This document shows positions 6,855 to 13,276 of a stretch of DNA of 21,627 bases, one piece after another; positions within the stretch are counted from its first letter, which is position 1; each line of letters opens with the position of its first letter. Below the pieces are notes generated by a model. The model was given only the letters and a program-made list of their open reading frames with translations, had not been told where the DNA came from and did not search any database. This DNA is from JANXYW01 sp964458665 (GTDB lineage: Bacteria > Chloroflexota > Dehalococcoidia > DSTF01 > JACRBR01): the NCBI GenBank assembly GCA_964458665.1, contig CAYWOO010000072.1, forward strand, positions 1 through 21,627. Reading direction: 5' to 3'. The position numbers and the translations under genes are program-made.

Positions 6855-7315
6855 TGCTGCGGCTCCGATGCCACCTCGTCCTTCGGCCAGATTAGCCACG
6901 CAACCGCGCCCCACTGGAGCGCATCCAGCGCCCAGTTCGCCCAGCGCAGCCCGCCGGTCGAGGGCCCGATGGGCACTTCTGGCAGATACGGAATCGCGTC
7001 CAGCACCAGGTGCGACCCGACGATCGCCGCGCCCATCAGCGTATCGGCGATGAGGTCGCGCTCGCCCTCGACGCTCTCCGCGCGCACGAGGCCCGCAAGG
7101 CCCGCGAGCGCCCCCGCGGTGAGCGCGAAGCTCGCCGTGTGTGTCCATGTGCGGTGCGCCTTCCATCCGTCGCCGTGCATCAGCCAGCTCAGCGGGATGT
7201 CGAAGTCGGGCAGATTCCCCGCGACCACCGCCGCACCCAGGCCAGCCCGCGAGCGCACGCCGAACCTCCGCGCAATCGCCATTCCTATGAACGCGTGTCC
7301 AAACGGTGCCGCCAC
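6845..7315 (-). CDS. YdjM/YbcI-like membrane-associated putative metal-dependent hydrolase
   Basis: This 156-residue membrane protein belongs to the YdjM family, annotated as LexA-binding inner-membrane-associated putative hydrolases (Pfam PF04307). Conserved polar motifs sit between hydrophobic segments: GHAFIGMAIARR near the N-terminus, GNLPDFDIPLSW (residues ~34-45) with two acidic residues, HRTWTHT (~54-60) with two histidines, and GSHLVLDAIPY (~100-110) with His and Asp. Together these could form a metal site at the membrane. Hydrophobic segments occur around 24-34, 62-78, 92-108 and 125-142. The GTG at 7315 is supported by AAGGA about 8 nt upstream on the minus strand. It lies about 80 bp downstream of the dehydrogenase gene on the same strand, so co-transcription is possible. 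The biochemical role of the family is not established. Confidence 0.82.
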   Translation of the reverse strand: MAAPFGHAFIGMAIARRFGVRSRAGLGAAVVAGNLPDFDIPLSWLMHGDGWKAHRTWTHTASFALTAGALAGLAGLVRAESVEGERDLIADTLMGAAIVGSHLVLDAIPYLPEVPIGPSTGGLRWANWALDALQWGAVAWLIWPKDEVASEPQHAG

Positions 7316-7395
7316 GGTTGGTCCTTTCAGCTCAGCCGACGATAGGCAGCCATAGCCGGCGGTGTAGAAGGCCCACTGCGCGGCCGGCTGAGCCG

Positions 7396-8274
7396 CTACG
7401 CCGCGCGCTTCCGCTCAGGCAGCGCGTCCGCCGTCGCGGCTTCGTCTTCGCGTTCGACACGCGGCTTTCGCGGCGCATCGATGCGTGGCGGCGCGTCGAT
7501 CATGCGCGCGTTCACGGCGTCGGCGGCGGCCAGCACATCCATATCTACGCCTGCGCGCTCGGCGAGCCCCAGCAGCGCCTTGCTGTCCTTCGGCAGGCAC
7601 TTACCCCCGTAGCCGCGATAGCCATCGGCCAGCGCGTCGAAGTGTGATGCGCCGATGCGGTGATCCGCCGCGACGATGTCGCGCGTCGTCGCGTAGTCGA
7701 TGCCGAGCCGCTCGCACAGGTCCGAGACCTCGTTCGCAAAACTCACCTTGATCGCCAGAAACGAGTTGGCGACGTACTTCGCCATCTCCGCTTGCCGCGC
7801 CGAGCAGATGCGCACGAAAGGCGCCGCTGGTAGCAGCGCCAGCAGCGCCTCCGCATCGCGCGCGCTCTGCGCCGTCACGCCGGCAATCTGCCGGTCGGGG
7901 TGCGACATATCGTCGACAGCGCTGACCTCGCGCAAGAACTCCGGATTGAACATCAAGCGATGCTGCTGGTAGCGGCGCTGCAACTCGTCGGTCGTGCCGG
8001 GCAGCACCGTCGACTTCACGACGACCACTTTGCAGCCCGTGATTGAGGTCATCGCGTCGAGCAGGTAGCTGTGGTCGAAACCACGGATCGCGTCGTACGG
8101 CGTCGGTACGCAGATGAAGACGATCTCGGCGTCGTCGATCGCCGATCGATCGCGCAGGCCCTTCGGCGGATCGTACGCGCGCACGTCGGCGTGCTGAGAC
8201 TCGAACCAGGCACGGAGTGCGCCACCCACCACGCCGTCGCCGATGATCCCGATCCGCGTGCCTGCATCCTGCAT
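7396..8274 (-). CDS. Short nucleotide-sugar dehydrogenase (UDP-glucose/GDP-mannose dehydrogenase family) lacking the C-terminal domain
   Basis: This 292-residue protein belongs to the UDP-glucose/GDP-mannose 6-dehydrogenase family, which oxidises a nucleotide sugar to the uronate with NAD+. An N-terminal Rossmann domain has RIGIIGDGVVGGAL (GxGxxG), then VFICVPTP and STVLPGTTDE. NPEFLREVSAVDDM and MAKYVANSFLAIKVSFANE mark the interdomain region. The central domain has the active-site loop GYGGKCLPKDSKAL with the catalytic Cys; common relatives have GGSCFPKDT. The protein then ends in a charged, Pro-rich tail (RIDAPRKPRVEREDEAATAD), where a full-length enzyme (~430 residues) would continue into a UDP-binding domain. 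The ATG at 8274 is preferred over upstream ATGs (8298, 8328) because AGGAG sits 8 nt before it (8283-8287). No polysaccharide genes adjoin it. Confidence 0.85.
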   Translation of the reverse strand: MQDAGTRIGIIGDGVVGGALRAWFESQHADVRAYDPPKGLRDRSAIDDAEIVFICVPTPYDAIRGFDHSYLLDAMTSITGCKVVVVKSTVLPGTTDELQRRYQQHRLMFNPEFLREVSAVDDMSHPDRQIAGVTAQSARDAEALLALLPAAPFVRICSARQAEMAKYVANSFLAIKVSFANEVSDLCERLGIDYATTRDIVAADHRIGASHFDALADGYRGYGGKCLPKDSKALLGLAERAGVDMDVLAAADAVNARMIDAPPRIDAPRKPRVEREDEAATADALPERKRAA

Positions 8275-8430
8275 CAACGTCGCTCCTGCATCGCGCATCA
8301 GTCGTTCGTGCGAGCCATGTTGCCGCACGATCCATTGGAGGAGTTTCGGCCCGTGACGCGCTCATCGTTCTGAGGGGAACCCCGGACGCCGCTCTGCCGC
8401 ACTCCTGATACCGAAGCTGCAGATCGCCGC

Positions 8431-8473
8431 GGTGGCATAGCCGTCCCCGGCCATGCCACCACGCTTCGCCTCT
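8431..8473 (+). repeat. Copy B of a dispersed imperfect palindromic element
   Basis: The left arm at 8431-8443 (GGTGGCATAGCCG) pairs with the right arm at 8448-8460 (CGGCCATGCCACC), with one A:C mismatch and a TCCC loop. Downstream ACGCTTCGCCTCT (8461-8473) recurs next to copy A at 6743-6755 as ACGCTTCGCGTCT. It lies in the intergenic region upstream of the sugar-dehydrogenase gene. Confidence 0.65.
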
Positions 8474-8517
8474 AGTGAACAGGAGCTACTCCGTCTGCGC
8501 GCAACAGCACAATACAG

Positions 8518-8542
8518 AAGGGCGCCCGCATCGGGCGCCCTT
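8518..8542 (-). terminator. Intrinsic terminator of the LPxTG-type surface protein gene
   Basis: A perfect 11-bp stem, AAGGGCGCCCG (8518-8528) and CGGGCGCCCTT (8532-8542), has loop CAT. On the minus strand it is followed by a moderately T-rich stretch (CTGTATTGTG). It starts 30 nt after the minus-strand stop at 8572. Confidence 0.8.
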
Positions 8543-8571
8543 CGCAGTTGTGCTTTCGTTCCGGCCCGAGC

Positions 8572-9783
8572 TTACTGCTCGGTCCGCTTCCTGCGTCCGA
8601 CCCATGTGACGATTGCGGCTCCGGCTGCGCCTGTGGCGAGGGCCAGCAGCAGCGTGATCGTACCGTGGTCGCTGCCGCTCGGGCCGCTGCCCGTGTCCGG
8701 CAGCGCTTCCGCGCCTGCTCCGCCCACGTCGCCGCCGTTCGACGGATCCGTCCCCGCGGGCGCATCCACGCCGCTCGCCGGCGGCGGACCAACGTCCGGC
8801 GCGACTGCCACAGCCGTCGATGTGCTCGTCGCGGCGGCGGTCGTCGGTTCTGGCGTGTTCGTCGCAGTCGGTACCGCTGTGTTCGTCGTGACGGGCGTGT
8901 TCGTCGGCGTGTTCGTGACCGTCGGCGTGTCCGTCGGTCCCGGTGTGTTCGTGACGGTCGGAGTGTTCGTCACCGTCGGCGTGTTCGTGACGGTCGGCGT
9001 CTCGGTCACCGTCGGCGTGTCCGTCGGCGTGTTTGTGGGGCCTGGCGTGTTCGTTTGCGTCGCTGTCGGCGTGTCGGTCGGTGTGTTGGTCGGCGGCACC
9101 GGCGTGTCCGTCGGCGTCGCTGTCGGCGTGTCGGTCGGTATCGGCGTGTCGGTCGGTGTCGGTGTGCTGGTTGCGGTGTTCGTTGGTGTCTCTGTATCCG
9201 TCGGCGTCGCCGTCGGCAGCACGGCGTCGAGGACGACATTGTCGAAGTTTCCCGTGTTCGGCCCGCTGCTGTCGGCCGTAAAGATCAACTCGACGCGGGC
9301 AGACAGGTGTCCGCTGACCGAGATGCCAGTTGCGCTCATCCCCGTCCAGGATGTCACCGTCCCGGCCACGAGGTTGGTGTCGATCGTTGCGGCGCCATCC
9401 AAGGAGGTGCACGCCGCACCGGTGTATTGGAGGAGGCGCAGGCTCGCGTTGTTGAGCGGGCCATTGAGCGCATCGCCCAAGAAGTCGCCCGTGAGGGCGT
9501 ACGTGCCGCCGGCCGATGTGTCGACGCACTCCGAATCCACGATACCGACGTCGCTCAGCGATGTGTTCTGCAGCTGCAGCGAGTCACCCGGGTTGCCTGT
9601 CCCGCTGGCGAGCGTGCTAAACGCATTCGCGCCATCCGCCCATGGAGCGATGGTAGTGGTGAACGTGCTATTCGTCAGCGTGTTCGCGGCGCTCACGTAG
9701 CGCGCCGAGCTGATGAGCACCAGCGCGGCGGTGAGCGTGATCGCAACGGCAGTGAGTGCGCCTATCTGTGCGCGTCGTGTCAT
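8572..9783 (-). CDS. Secreted surface protein with Thr-Pro-rich stalk and LPDTG sortase-type anchor
   Basis: This 403-residue surface protein is of unknown role. A signal peptide (MTRRAQIGALTAVAITLTAA..., cleavage near residue 33) leads to an N-terminal domain at ~34-190. That domain resembles a jelly-roll carbohydrate-binding-like module (NTLTNSTF... W, GTGNPGDSLQL, GNFDNVVLDAV) and has two cysteines (C86, C125). Residues ~190-315 are a Thr-Pro-rich stalk of six-residue units such as TNTPTV and TDTPTA. A Gly/Ala/Ser-rich spacer follows, then LPDTG at 361-365, a hydrophobic segment at ~376-395 and a basic tail RRKRTEQ, the classical cell-wall sorting signal. The ATG at 9783 was chosen because GGAGG lies 7 nt upstream (complement of 9791-9795). 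No sortase gene is in the window. It is followed by a clear terminator. Confidence 0.87.
   Translation of the reverse strand: MTRRAQIGALTAVAITLTAALVLISSARYVSAANTLTNSTFTTTIAPWADGANAFSTLASGTGNPGDSLQLQNTSLSDVGIVDSECVDTSAGGTYALTGDFLGDALNGPLNNASLRLLQYTGAACTSLDGAATIDTNLVAGTVTSWTGMSATGISVSGHLSARVELIFTADSSGPNTGNFDNVVLDAVLPTATPTDTETPTNTATSTPTPTDTPIPTDTPTATPTDTPVPPTNTPTDTPTATQTNTPGPTNTPTDTPTVTETPTVTNTPTVTNTPTVTNTPGPTDTPTVTNTPTNTPVTTNTAVPTATNTPEPTTAAATSTSTAVAVAPDVGPPPASGVDAPAGTDPSNGGDVGGAGAEALPDTGSGPSGSDHGTITLLLALATGAAGAAIVTWVGRRKRTEQ
8840..9220 (-). repeat. Minisatellite-like coding repeat for the Thr-Pro stalk
   Basis: There are imperfect 18-bp (and 12-bp) direct repeats such as GTGTTCGTGACGGTCGGC on the plus strand. 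They encode TNTPTV/TDTPTx units on the minus strand and are most regular around 8940-9020. A related array is found in the protease gene. Confidence 0.75.
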
Positions 9784-9943
9784 GAAGAAACCTCCAGCAC
9801 TTCCGTAGGGAATCATCAAGAGGCAGGCGCGTATCGCGCCGCAGACGAAATCCCTGACCCTCGTAATGGATCGGCAATCGCGTTACCCATCCGAAGGGGC
9901 CTGGGAAGGAGATCGGTGGATGTCTCGCGGTTACGACATGAAA
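9784..9943. other. Leader region of the LPxTG-type gene
   Basis: About 160 bp lie between the terminator of the protease gene and the start codon at 9783. Only the GGAGG ribosome site (complement of 9791-9795) is clear. On the minus strand, CCCTTCG and CGAGGG enclose a 28-nt segment and could pair, but no known riboswitch was recognised. Confidence 0.4.
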
Positions 9944-9972
9944 TAGGGGCCAGCACTGGGTGTTGGCCCCTA
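9944..9972 (-). terminator. Intrinsic terminator of the subtilisin-like protease gene
   Basis: TAGGGGCCA (9944-9952) pairs perfectly with TGGCCCCTA (9964-9972). The stem extends inward to 13 bp with one G:T pair and a TGG loop. On the minus strand it is followed by TTTCATG. It sits 25 bp beyond the stop of the gene ending at 9997. Confidence 0.8.
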
Positions 9973-9996
9973 CACGATGTTCCTATGGCGCCCTGC

Positions 9997-12354
9997 TTAG
10001 CTGACGGTAACCGTCACCTGAAGCATGACCGCGCCCTGCCACGAGAACCACGTCATACCCTCCCGGATCAGGTCGTATTGCAGACAGTAGGTTCCCGCCG
10101 CAGCAGGTGCATTCACCACTGCCGCGAGCCCGGCCACTTGTTGCCCTGTAGCAGCAGCCACCGGTATGGCCGTGTGCGTGCCATTCCACACGGCGCTGGC
10201 TGTCCCGGGGCAGGCGCCGGTGCGCCAGTGATACGCAAGACTCACGTTGTTAGGCGCCGTCGCGCCCCACGTGTTCGTCCCGGTGTTCGTGAAGGAGAGG
10301 GTGACGACGCTGGCGGACCCGGCGGCCATCGTTGCTGGCGTGTTGTGCGCGTCCCAACTCACCCGGTACGGCGCCGGCGTCACGGAGACCGTTCTCCGCA
10401 GCGTCGACGCGCCCTGCCACGAGAACCAGGTCACGTTCGCCCGGATCAGGTCATATTGCAGGCAGAATGTGCCGGCAGTTAGGGGCGCCTGAACCGTCGC
10501 GGCGAGACCGCTCACGGCGCCTCCTGGTGGCACGTCGGCCGTCAACGCCGTGTGCAGCGCGCTCCAAATGACGAGTGATGTTCCATTGCAAGGCCCCGCT
10601 CGCCAGTGGTACGCCAGCCGCACAGCGTTCGGGCCGGTGGACACCCAGTGGAGTGTGCCCGAGTTGGTGAACGAGATGGAGACGGAGTTGTTGCTCCCCG
10701 AGATCATGCTACCGGCCGTGCTGTCGGCGCCCCATGTCACGGCGTAAGCCGGCAGCGTCGGCGTGTACGTCGGCGTCGACGTCGATGTGTTCGTCGGCGT
10801 GGCGGTTGCCGTTGCCGTGTTGGTCCGCGTACTCGTGCGTGTGGGCGTCGAGGTGTTCGTGCTGGTGCGCGTCACAGTTGGCGTATTCGTGCGGGTTGGT
10901 GTCACCGTCGGCGTGTTCGTGCGTGTGGAAGTCGAAGTCGGCGGTATCGGCGTATTCGTGTGCGTCGTTGTCGGCGTGCTCGTGCGCGTCGCCGTTCCCG
11001 TCGCGGGGATTGCGGTGTTCGTGCGCGTTGGCGTCGATGTGCTGGTGCTCGTCACCGTCGGCGTATTCGTGCGCGTCGGCGTAGCTGTTGGTGTTGCGGT
11101 CGATCCGCCGCCAGCGATTGCGGCGGCGGCGTTCACGCGGCCCCAGCCGGTATTGTTGTCGAAGCCCGCGGCATCCATATCGGTCGCCGTCTGGTAGAGC
11201 CGGTTCTTGATCTGGTCCTTGTCCGTTACGCCGGCTGAGATGAGCAGGCCGATAACGCCCGCCACGTGCGGCGCCGCGAACGATGTTCCGCTGCCCGTCG
11301 CGTAGTAGCCGGTGTGCCCGTTGCAGGTGCAGTTGGCGCCGAAGACGCTTTCGCCCGGCGCCATGACGTCCAGTTCCGGGCCGAAGTTGGAAAAGGAGGA
11401 CTTCACGGCGGCCTGGTTGTTGGAGCCGACGGCGATCGCGTTGGCGTATGCCCCCGGGTAGAGCACGGCGCCGTTGTCGTTGCCGCTCGCCGCGACGACG
11501 ATCACGCCGGCGTTCCAGGCGTTATCCACGGCCGTCTGCATCGTGGCGTCCGGCGCCGATGAGCCGAGGCTCAGGTTGATGACGTTGGCGCCGTGCGTCC
11601 GTGCCCAGTCGATGCCCGCGGCGACGTTGAACGTGCTGCCACTGCCCGTGCTATCAAGCACCTTCAGCGGCATGATCTTGCACGCCCAGCAGACGCCGGC
11701 GCCGCCCTGGCTGTTGTTCGTGTTCATCGCCACGATGCTGGCGACGAACGTCCCGTGGAAGTGGTCGTCGGCGGTGTTGGTGTTGTTGTCGACGAAGTTG
11801 AATCCGACGTTCGCGCCTGTCGTGATCTTTCCGGCGAGGTCGGGATGCGCCGCGTCGACGCCGGTGTCCACCACCGCCACGATGACGCTGGAGCTGCCCG
11901 TTGTGGTGTCCCACGCCGTGTTGAGGCCCATTTGGGGCAGGCTCCACTGGTTGCTGGAATACAACGGGTCGTTCGGTGTGGCGGCAATGCTGACCACGCG
12001 GTTCGGTTCGGCGAACTCTACGTCGCCACGTGCGCGCAGCGATGCGATGACGTCGTCATCCGTCTGGCCAGGCTCCGGCTTCACCAGCACCAGGCTGGAT
12101 CCTGCCGTACTCGCGCTGGCCTCGGAGCGCGCATCACCGAGCGCGTCGCCAATCGCGGCAAGCGTGGTATTCGGCCGGAACTTCACGACGACGTCACCGA
12201 TGCGCTGCTCGGGCGCGGCGTTGTGTGCCGTGACGGCGGCGCTGGGCGCACTCGGCGGCACTGCTGGCGACGCCAGGGCGTGGCGCCCGAACCCGAGAGA
12301 ACCGGCACACATCACGCCAAACGCGATCAACGGCACTGCATATCTGACGCGCAT
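9997..12354 (-). CDS. Secreted subtilisin-like serine protease (S8 family) with Thr-Pro linker and two C-terminal Ig-like domains
   Basis: This is a 785-residue exported protease. A signal peptide (RYAVPLIAFGVMCAGSLGFG, cleavage near residue 29) is followed by an inhibitor-like propeptide at ~50-122 (GDVVVKFRP, EFAEPNRVVSI). The S8 catalytic domain at ~130-415 has the full triad: D163 in VVDTGVD, H200 in HGTFVASIVA and S358 in GTSFAAPHVAG, with oxyanion Asn292 in AASGND. A CWAC motif (~222-225) and CTC (~342-344) may form disulfides. Residues ~418-533 are a Thr-Pro-rich linker (TPTRTNTPTVT). Two homologous domains of ~123 residues follow (~536-658 and ~663-785), each with YHWR and TWFSWQGA-type motifs; both look like immunoglobulin-like beta domains. 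The ATG at 12354 has a G-rich ribosome site (GCAGGGGGG) just upstream; GTG/ATG codons further upstream lack one and would bury the signal peptide. It probably degrades extracellular protein. Confidence 0.93.
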   Translation of the reverse strand: MRVRYAVPLIAFGVMCAGSLGFGRHALASPAVPPSAPSAAVTAHNAAPEQRIGDVVVKFRPNTTLAAIGDALGDARSEASASTAGSSLVLVKPEPGQTDDDVIASLRARGDVEFAEPNRVVSIAATPNDPLYSSNQWSLPQMGLNTAWDTTTGSSSVIVAVVDTGVDAAHPDLAGKITTGANVGFNFVDNNTNTADDHFHGTFVASIVAMNTNNSQGGAGVCWACKIMPLKVLDSTGSGSTFNVAAGIDWARTHGANVINLSLGSSAPDATMQTAVDNAWNAGVIVVAASGNDNGAVLYPGAYANAIAVGSNNQAAVKSSFSNFGPELDVMAPGESVFGANCTCNGHTGYYATGSGTSFAAPHVAGVIGLLISAGVTDKDQIKNRLYQTATDMDAAGFDNNTGWGRVNAAAAIAGGGSTATPTATPTRTNTPTVTSTSTSTPTRTNTAIPATGTATRTSTPTTTHTNTPIPPTSTSTRTNTPTVTPTRTNTPTVTRTSTNTSTPTRTSTRTNTATATATPTNTSTSTPTYTPTLPAYAVTWGADSTAGSMISGSNNSVSISFTNSGTLHWVSTGPNAVRLAYHWRAGPCNGTSLVIWSALHTALTADVPPGGAVSGLAATVQAPLTAGTFCLQYDLIRANVTWFSWQGASTLRRTVSVTPAPYRVSWDAHNTPATMAAGSASVVTLSFTNTGTNTWGATAPNNVSLAYHWRTGACPGTASAVWNGTHTAIPVAAATGQQVAGLAAVVNAPAAAGTYCLQYDLIREGMTWFSWQGAVMLQVTVTVS
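10031..10464 (-). repeat. Direct repeat encoding the conserved part of the two Ig-like domains
   Basis: The segment from 10031 (GCGCCCTGCCACGAGAACCA) recurs from 10409 with few differences over about 55 bp, an offset of 378 bp (126 codons). It encodes the YDLIR...TWFSWQGA core of each domain. The nucleotide similarity shows that the two domains arose by duplication. Confidence 0.7.
10765..11105 (-). repeat. Coding repeat for the Thr-Pro linker of the protease
   Basis: Imperfect short direct repeats (for example GGCGTATTCGTGCGGGTTGG-like units on the plus strand) encode TRTNTPTVT-type units. Composition and unit length resemble the stalk array at 8840-9220, about 1.9 kb away in the same orientation. 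Confidence 0.7.
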
Positions 12355-12441
12355 GAACCCCCCTGCACGAAGCCGCGTGGACGCGCGGCGCCCGTGCGAC
12401 ATCGCCGCTACCCACACTCAGTGTCGGCCCCAAGGAGGTCG

Positions 12442-12451
12442 CCCTTAAGGG
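12442..12451. promoter_or_regulatory. Perfect 10-bp palindrome CCCTTAAGGG
   Basis: This perfect palindrome lies in the divergent region between the protease and TetR genes, about 90 bp upstream of the protease start. A partial copy (CCCCTTAAG) lies just before the TetR start, near 12537-12545. It could be a protein-binding site; no factor can be assigned. Confidence 0.3.
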
Positions 12452-12502
12452 TTTGTCAGATTCAAGATCGCTTCGAACGGGCGCGCGACGAGCGGAGTTG
12501 CT

Positions 12503-12514
12503 TGACGCCGCGGC
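12503..12514. promoter_or_regulatory. Perfect 12-bp palindrome overlapping a -35-like TTGACG: candidate TetR operator
   Basis: ACGCCGCGGCGT is a perfect palindrome overlapping TTGACG at 12500-12505, in the region upstream of the TetR gene. TetR proteins commonly bind palindromes that overlap their own promoter. No good -10 at 17 nt spacing is visible, so the promoter assignment is weak. Confidence 0.4.
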
Positions 12515-12571
12515 GTTTGTAACATCTGTTGCCCTCCCCTTAAGCCGGTGAGCCCTGTACGATCCCCCGCG

Positions 12572-13276
12572 ATGCCCATATCAACCCTGATGCCAAAATC
12601 AGCTTCACGTGTCGAGCGCAAGCGCATCCGCAATCGCGATGCGTTTGTCGCCGCTGCGCGCACCCTCTTCGGCAGCAACGGCTTTGACGCGACGACGATC
12701 GCCGACATTGCCGAGGCGGCGGATCTTGGGTTCGGCACCTTCTATCGCTACTTCCCCGACAAGGAAGCCGTGCTGGAGGCCGTATTCGAGGATGGCAAGG
12801 ATGAACTCGACGCGGCGCTCCTCTCGGCGGAGCCCGCGGGTACCGCAGCCGCCGTCGCGCTCGTGCGCCTGAGCCAGCGATTCGCGCGCCTCATCCACCG
12901 CGACCGTGACCTGCTGGGGTTGATGTGGCAGGTGGCGATGAGCAAGACGGTCGGACGGCGGCCGCTCAACTTCGAGCGCCTCGGCCCCGAGCAGTCGCTC
13001 CCCGCCGTACTCTCCAGAGCCATCCAGCCGATGGTGGAACAGGGCATGGCCCGCGGGGAATTCGCGGCCGGCGATGCCGCATTGCTCTCGCGTCTGATCG
13101 CCGGAGCGCATATGTCTCTGCTCAGCCCCAGCGCACACGACACCGATGAGGACGTCCTCATCGCCACGCTTTGTGCATTCGAGCTGCGTGCCCTCGGCGC
13201 GACCGACGGTGCAGCCGTTCTGACATCGAACCCCGCGAAGCACACTGCCAGGAGGAGAGCCGTTGGCCGCCACTAA
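12572..13276 (+). CDS. TetR-family transcriptional repressor
   Basis: This 234-residue TetR/AcrR-type regulator has an N-terminal DNA-binding domain beginning at about residue 15 (VERKRIRNRDAFVAAARTLF). The helix-turn-helix TTIADIAEAADLGFGTFYRY lies at ~42-61, followed by FPDKEAVLEAVFEDG. The remaining ~150 residues are the variable ligand-binding and dimerisation domain. The start is uncertain: GTG 12548, ATG 12572 and ATG 12590 are in frame and none has a strong Shine-Dalgarno; 12572 is a compromise. The last 14 bp overlap the adaptor gene, so it is the first gene of the export operon. By analogy with AcrR-type regulators it probably represses that operon and is released by an exported compound; that is inference from position. 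Confidence 0.88.
   Translation: MPISTLMPKSASRVERKRIRNRDAFVAAARTLFGSNGFDATTIADIAEAADLGFGTFYRYFPDKEAVLEAVFEDGKDELDAALLSAEPAGTAAAVALVRLSQRFARLIHRDRDLLGLMWQVAMSKTVGRRPLNFERLGPEQSLPAVLSRAIQPMVEQGMARGEFAAGDAALLSRLIAGAHMSLLSPSAHDTDEDVLIATLCAFELRALGATDGAAVLTSNPAKHTARRRAVGRH
13250..13259 (+). promoter_or_regulatory. Ribosome binding site deciding the TTG start of the adaptor gene
   Basis: AGGAGGAGAG lies inside the 3' end of the TetR gene, a few bases before TTG at 13263. The near-consensus Shine-Dalgarno fixes the rare TTG start and implies translational coupling to TetR. Confidence 0.8.

Noticed and set aside
8453..9700. Plus-strand frame rich in VGVFVTVGVSVG repeats
   Set aside because: Exact antisense of the Thr-Pro stalk repeats. 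The minus-strand frame has a signal peptide, ribosome site, LPDTG anchor and terminator.
9784..9943. Possible riboswitch (such as cyclic-di-GMP) in the leader of the LPxTG-type gene
   Set aside because: Only one weak enclosing stem was found, and no conserved core of a known riboswitch class was recognised.
8840..11105. Short direct repeats that might suggest a CRISPR array or minisatellite
   Set aside because: The repeats are in frame, contiguous without spacers, and code for Thr-Pro units in two secreted proteins.
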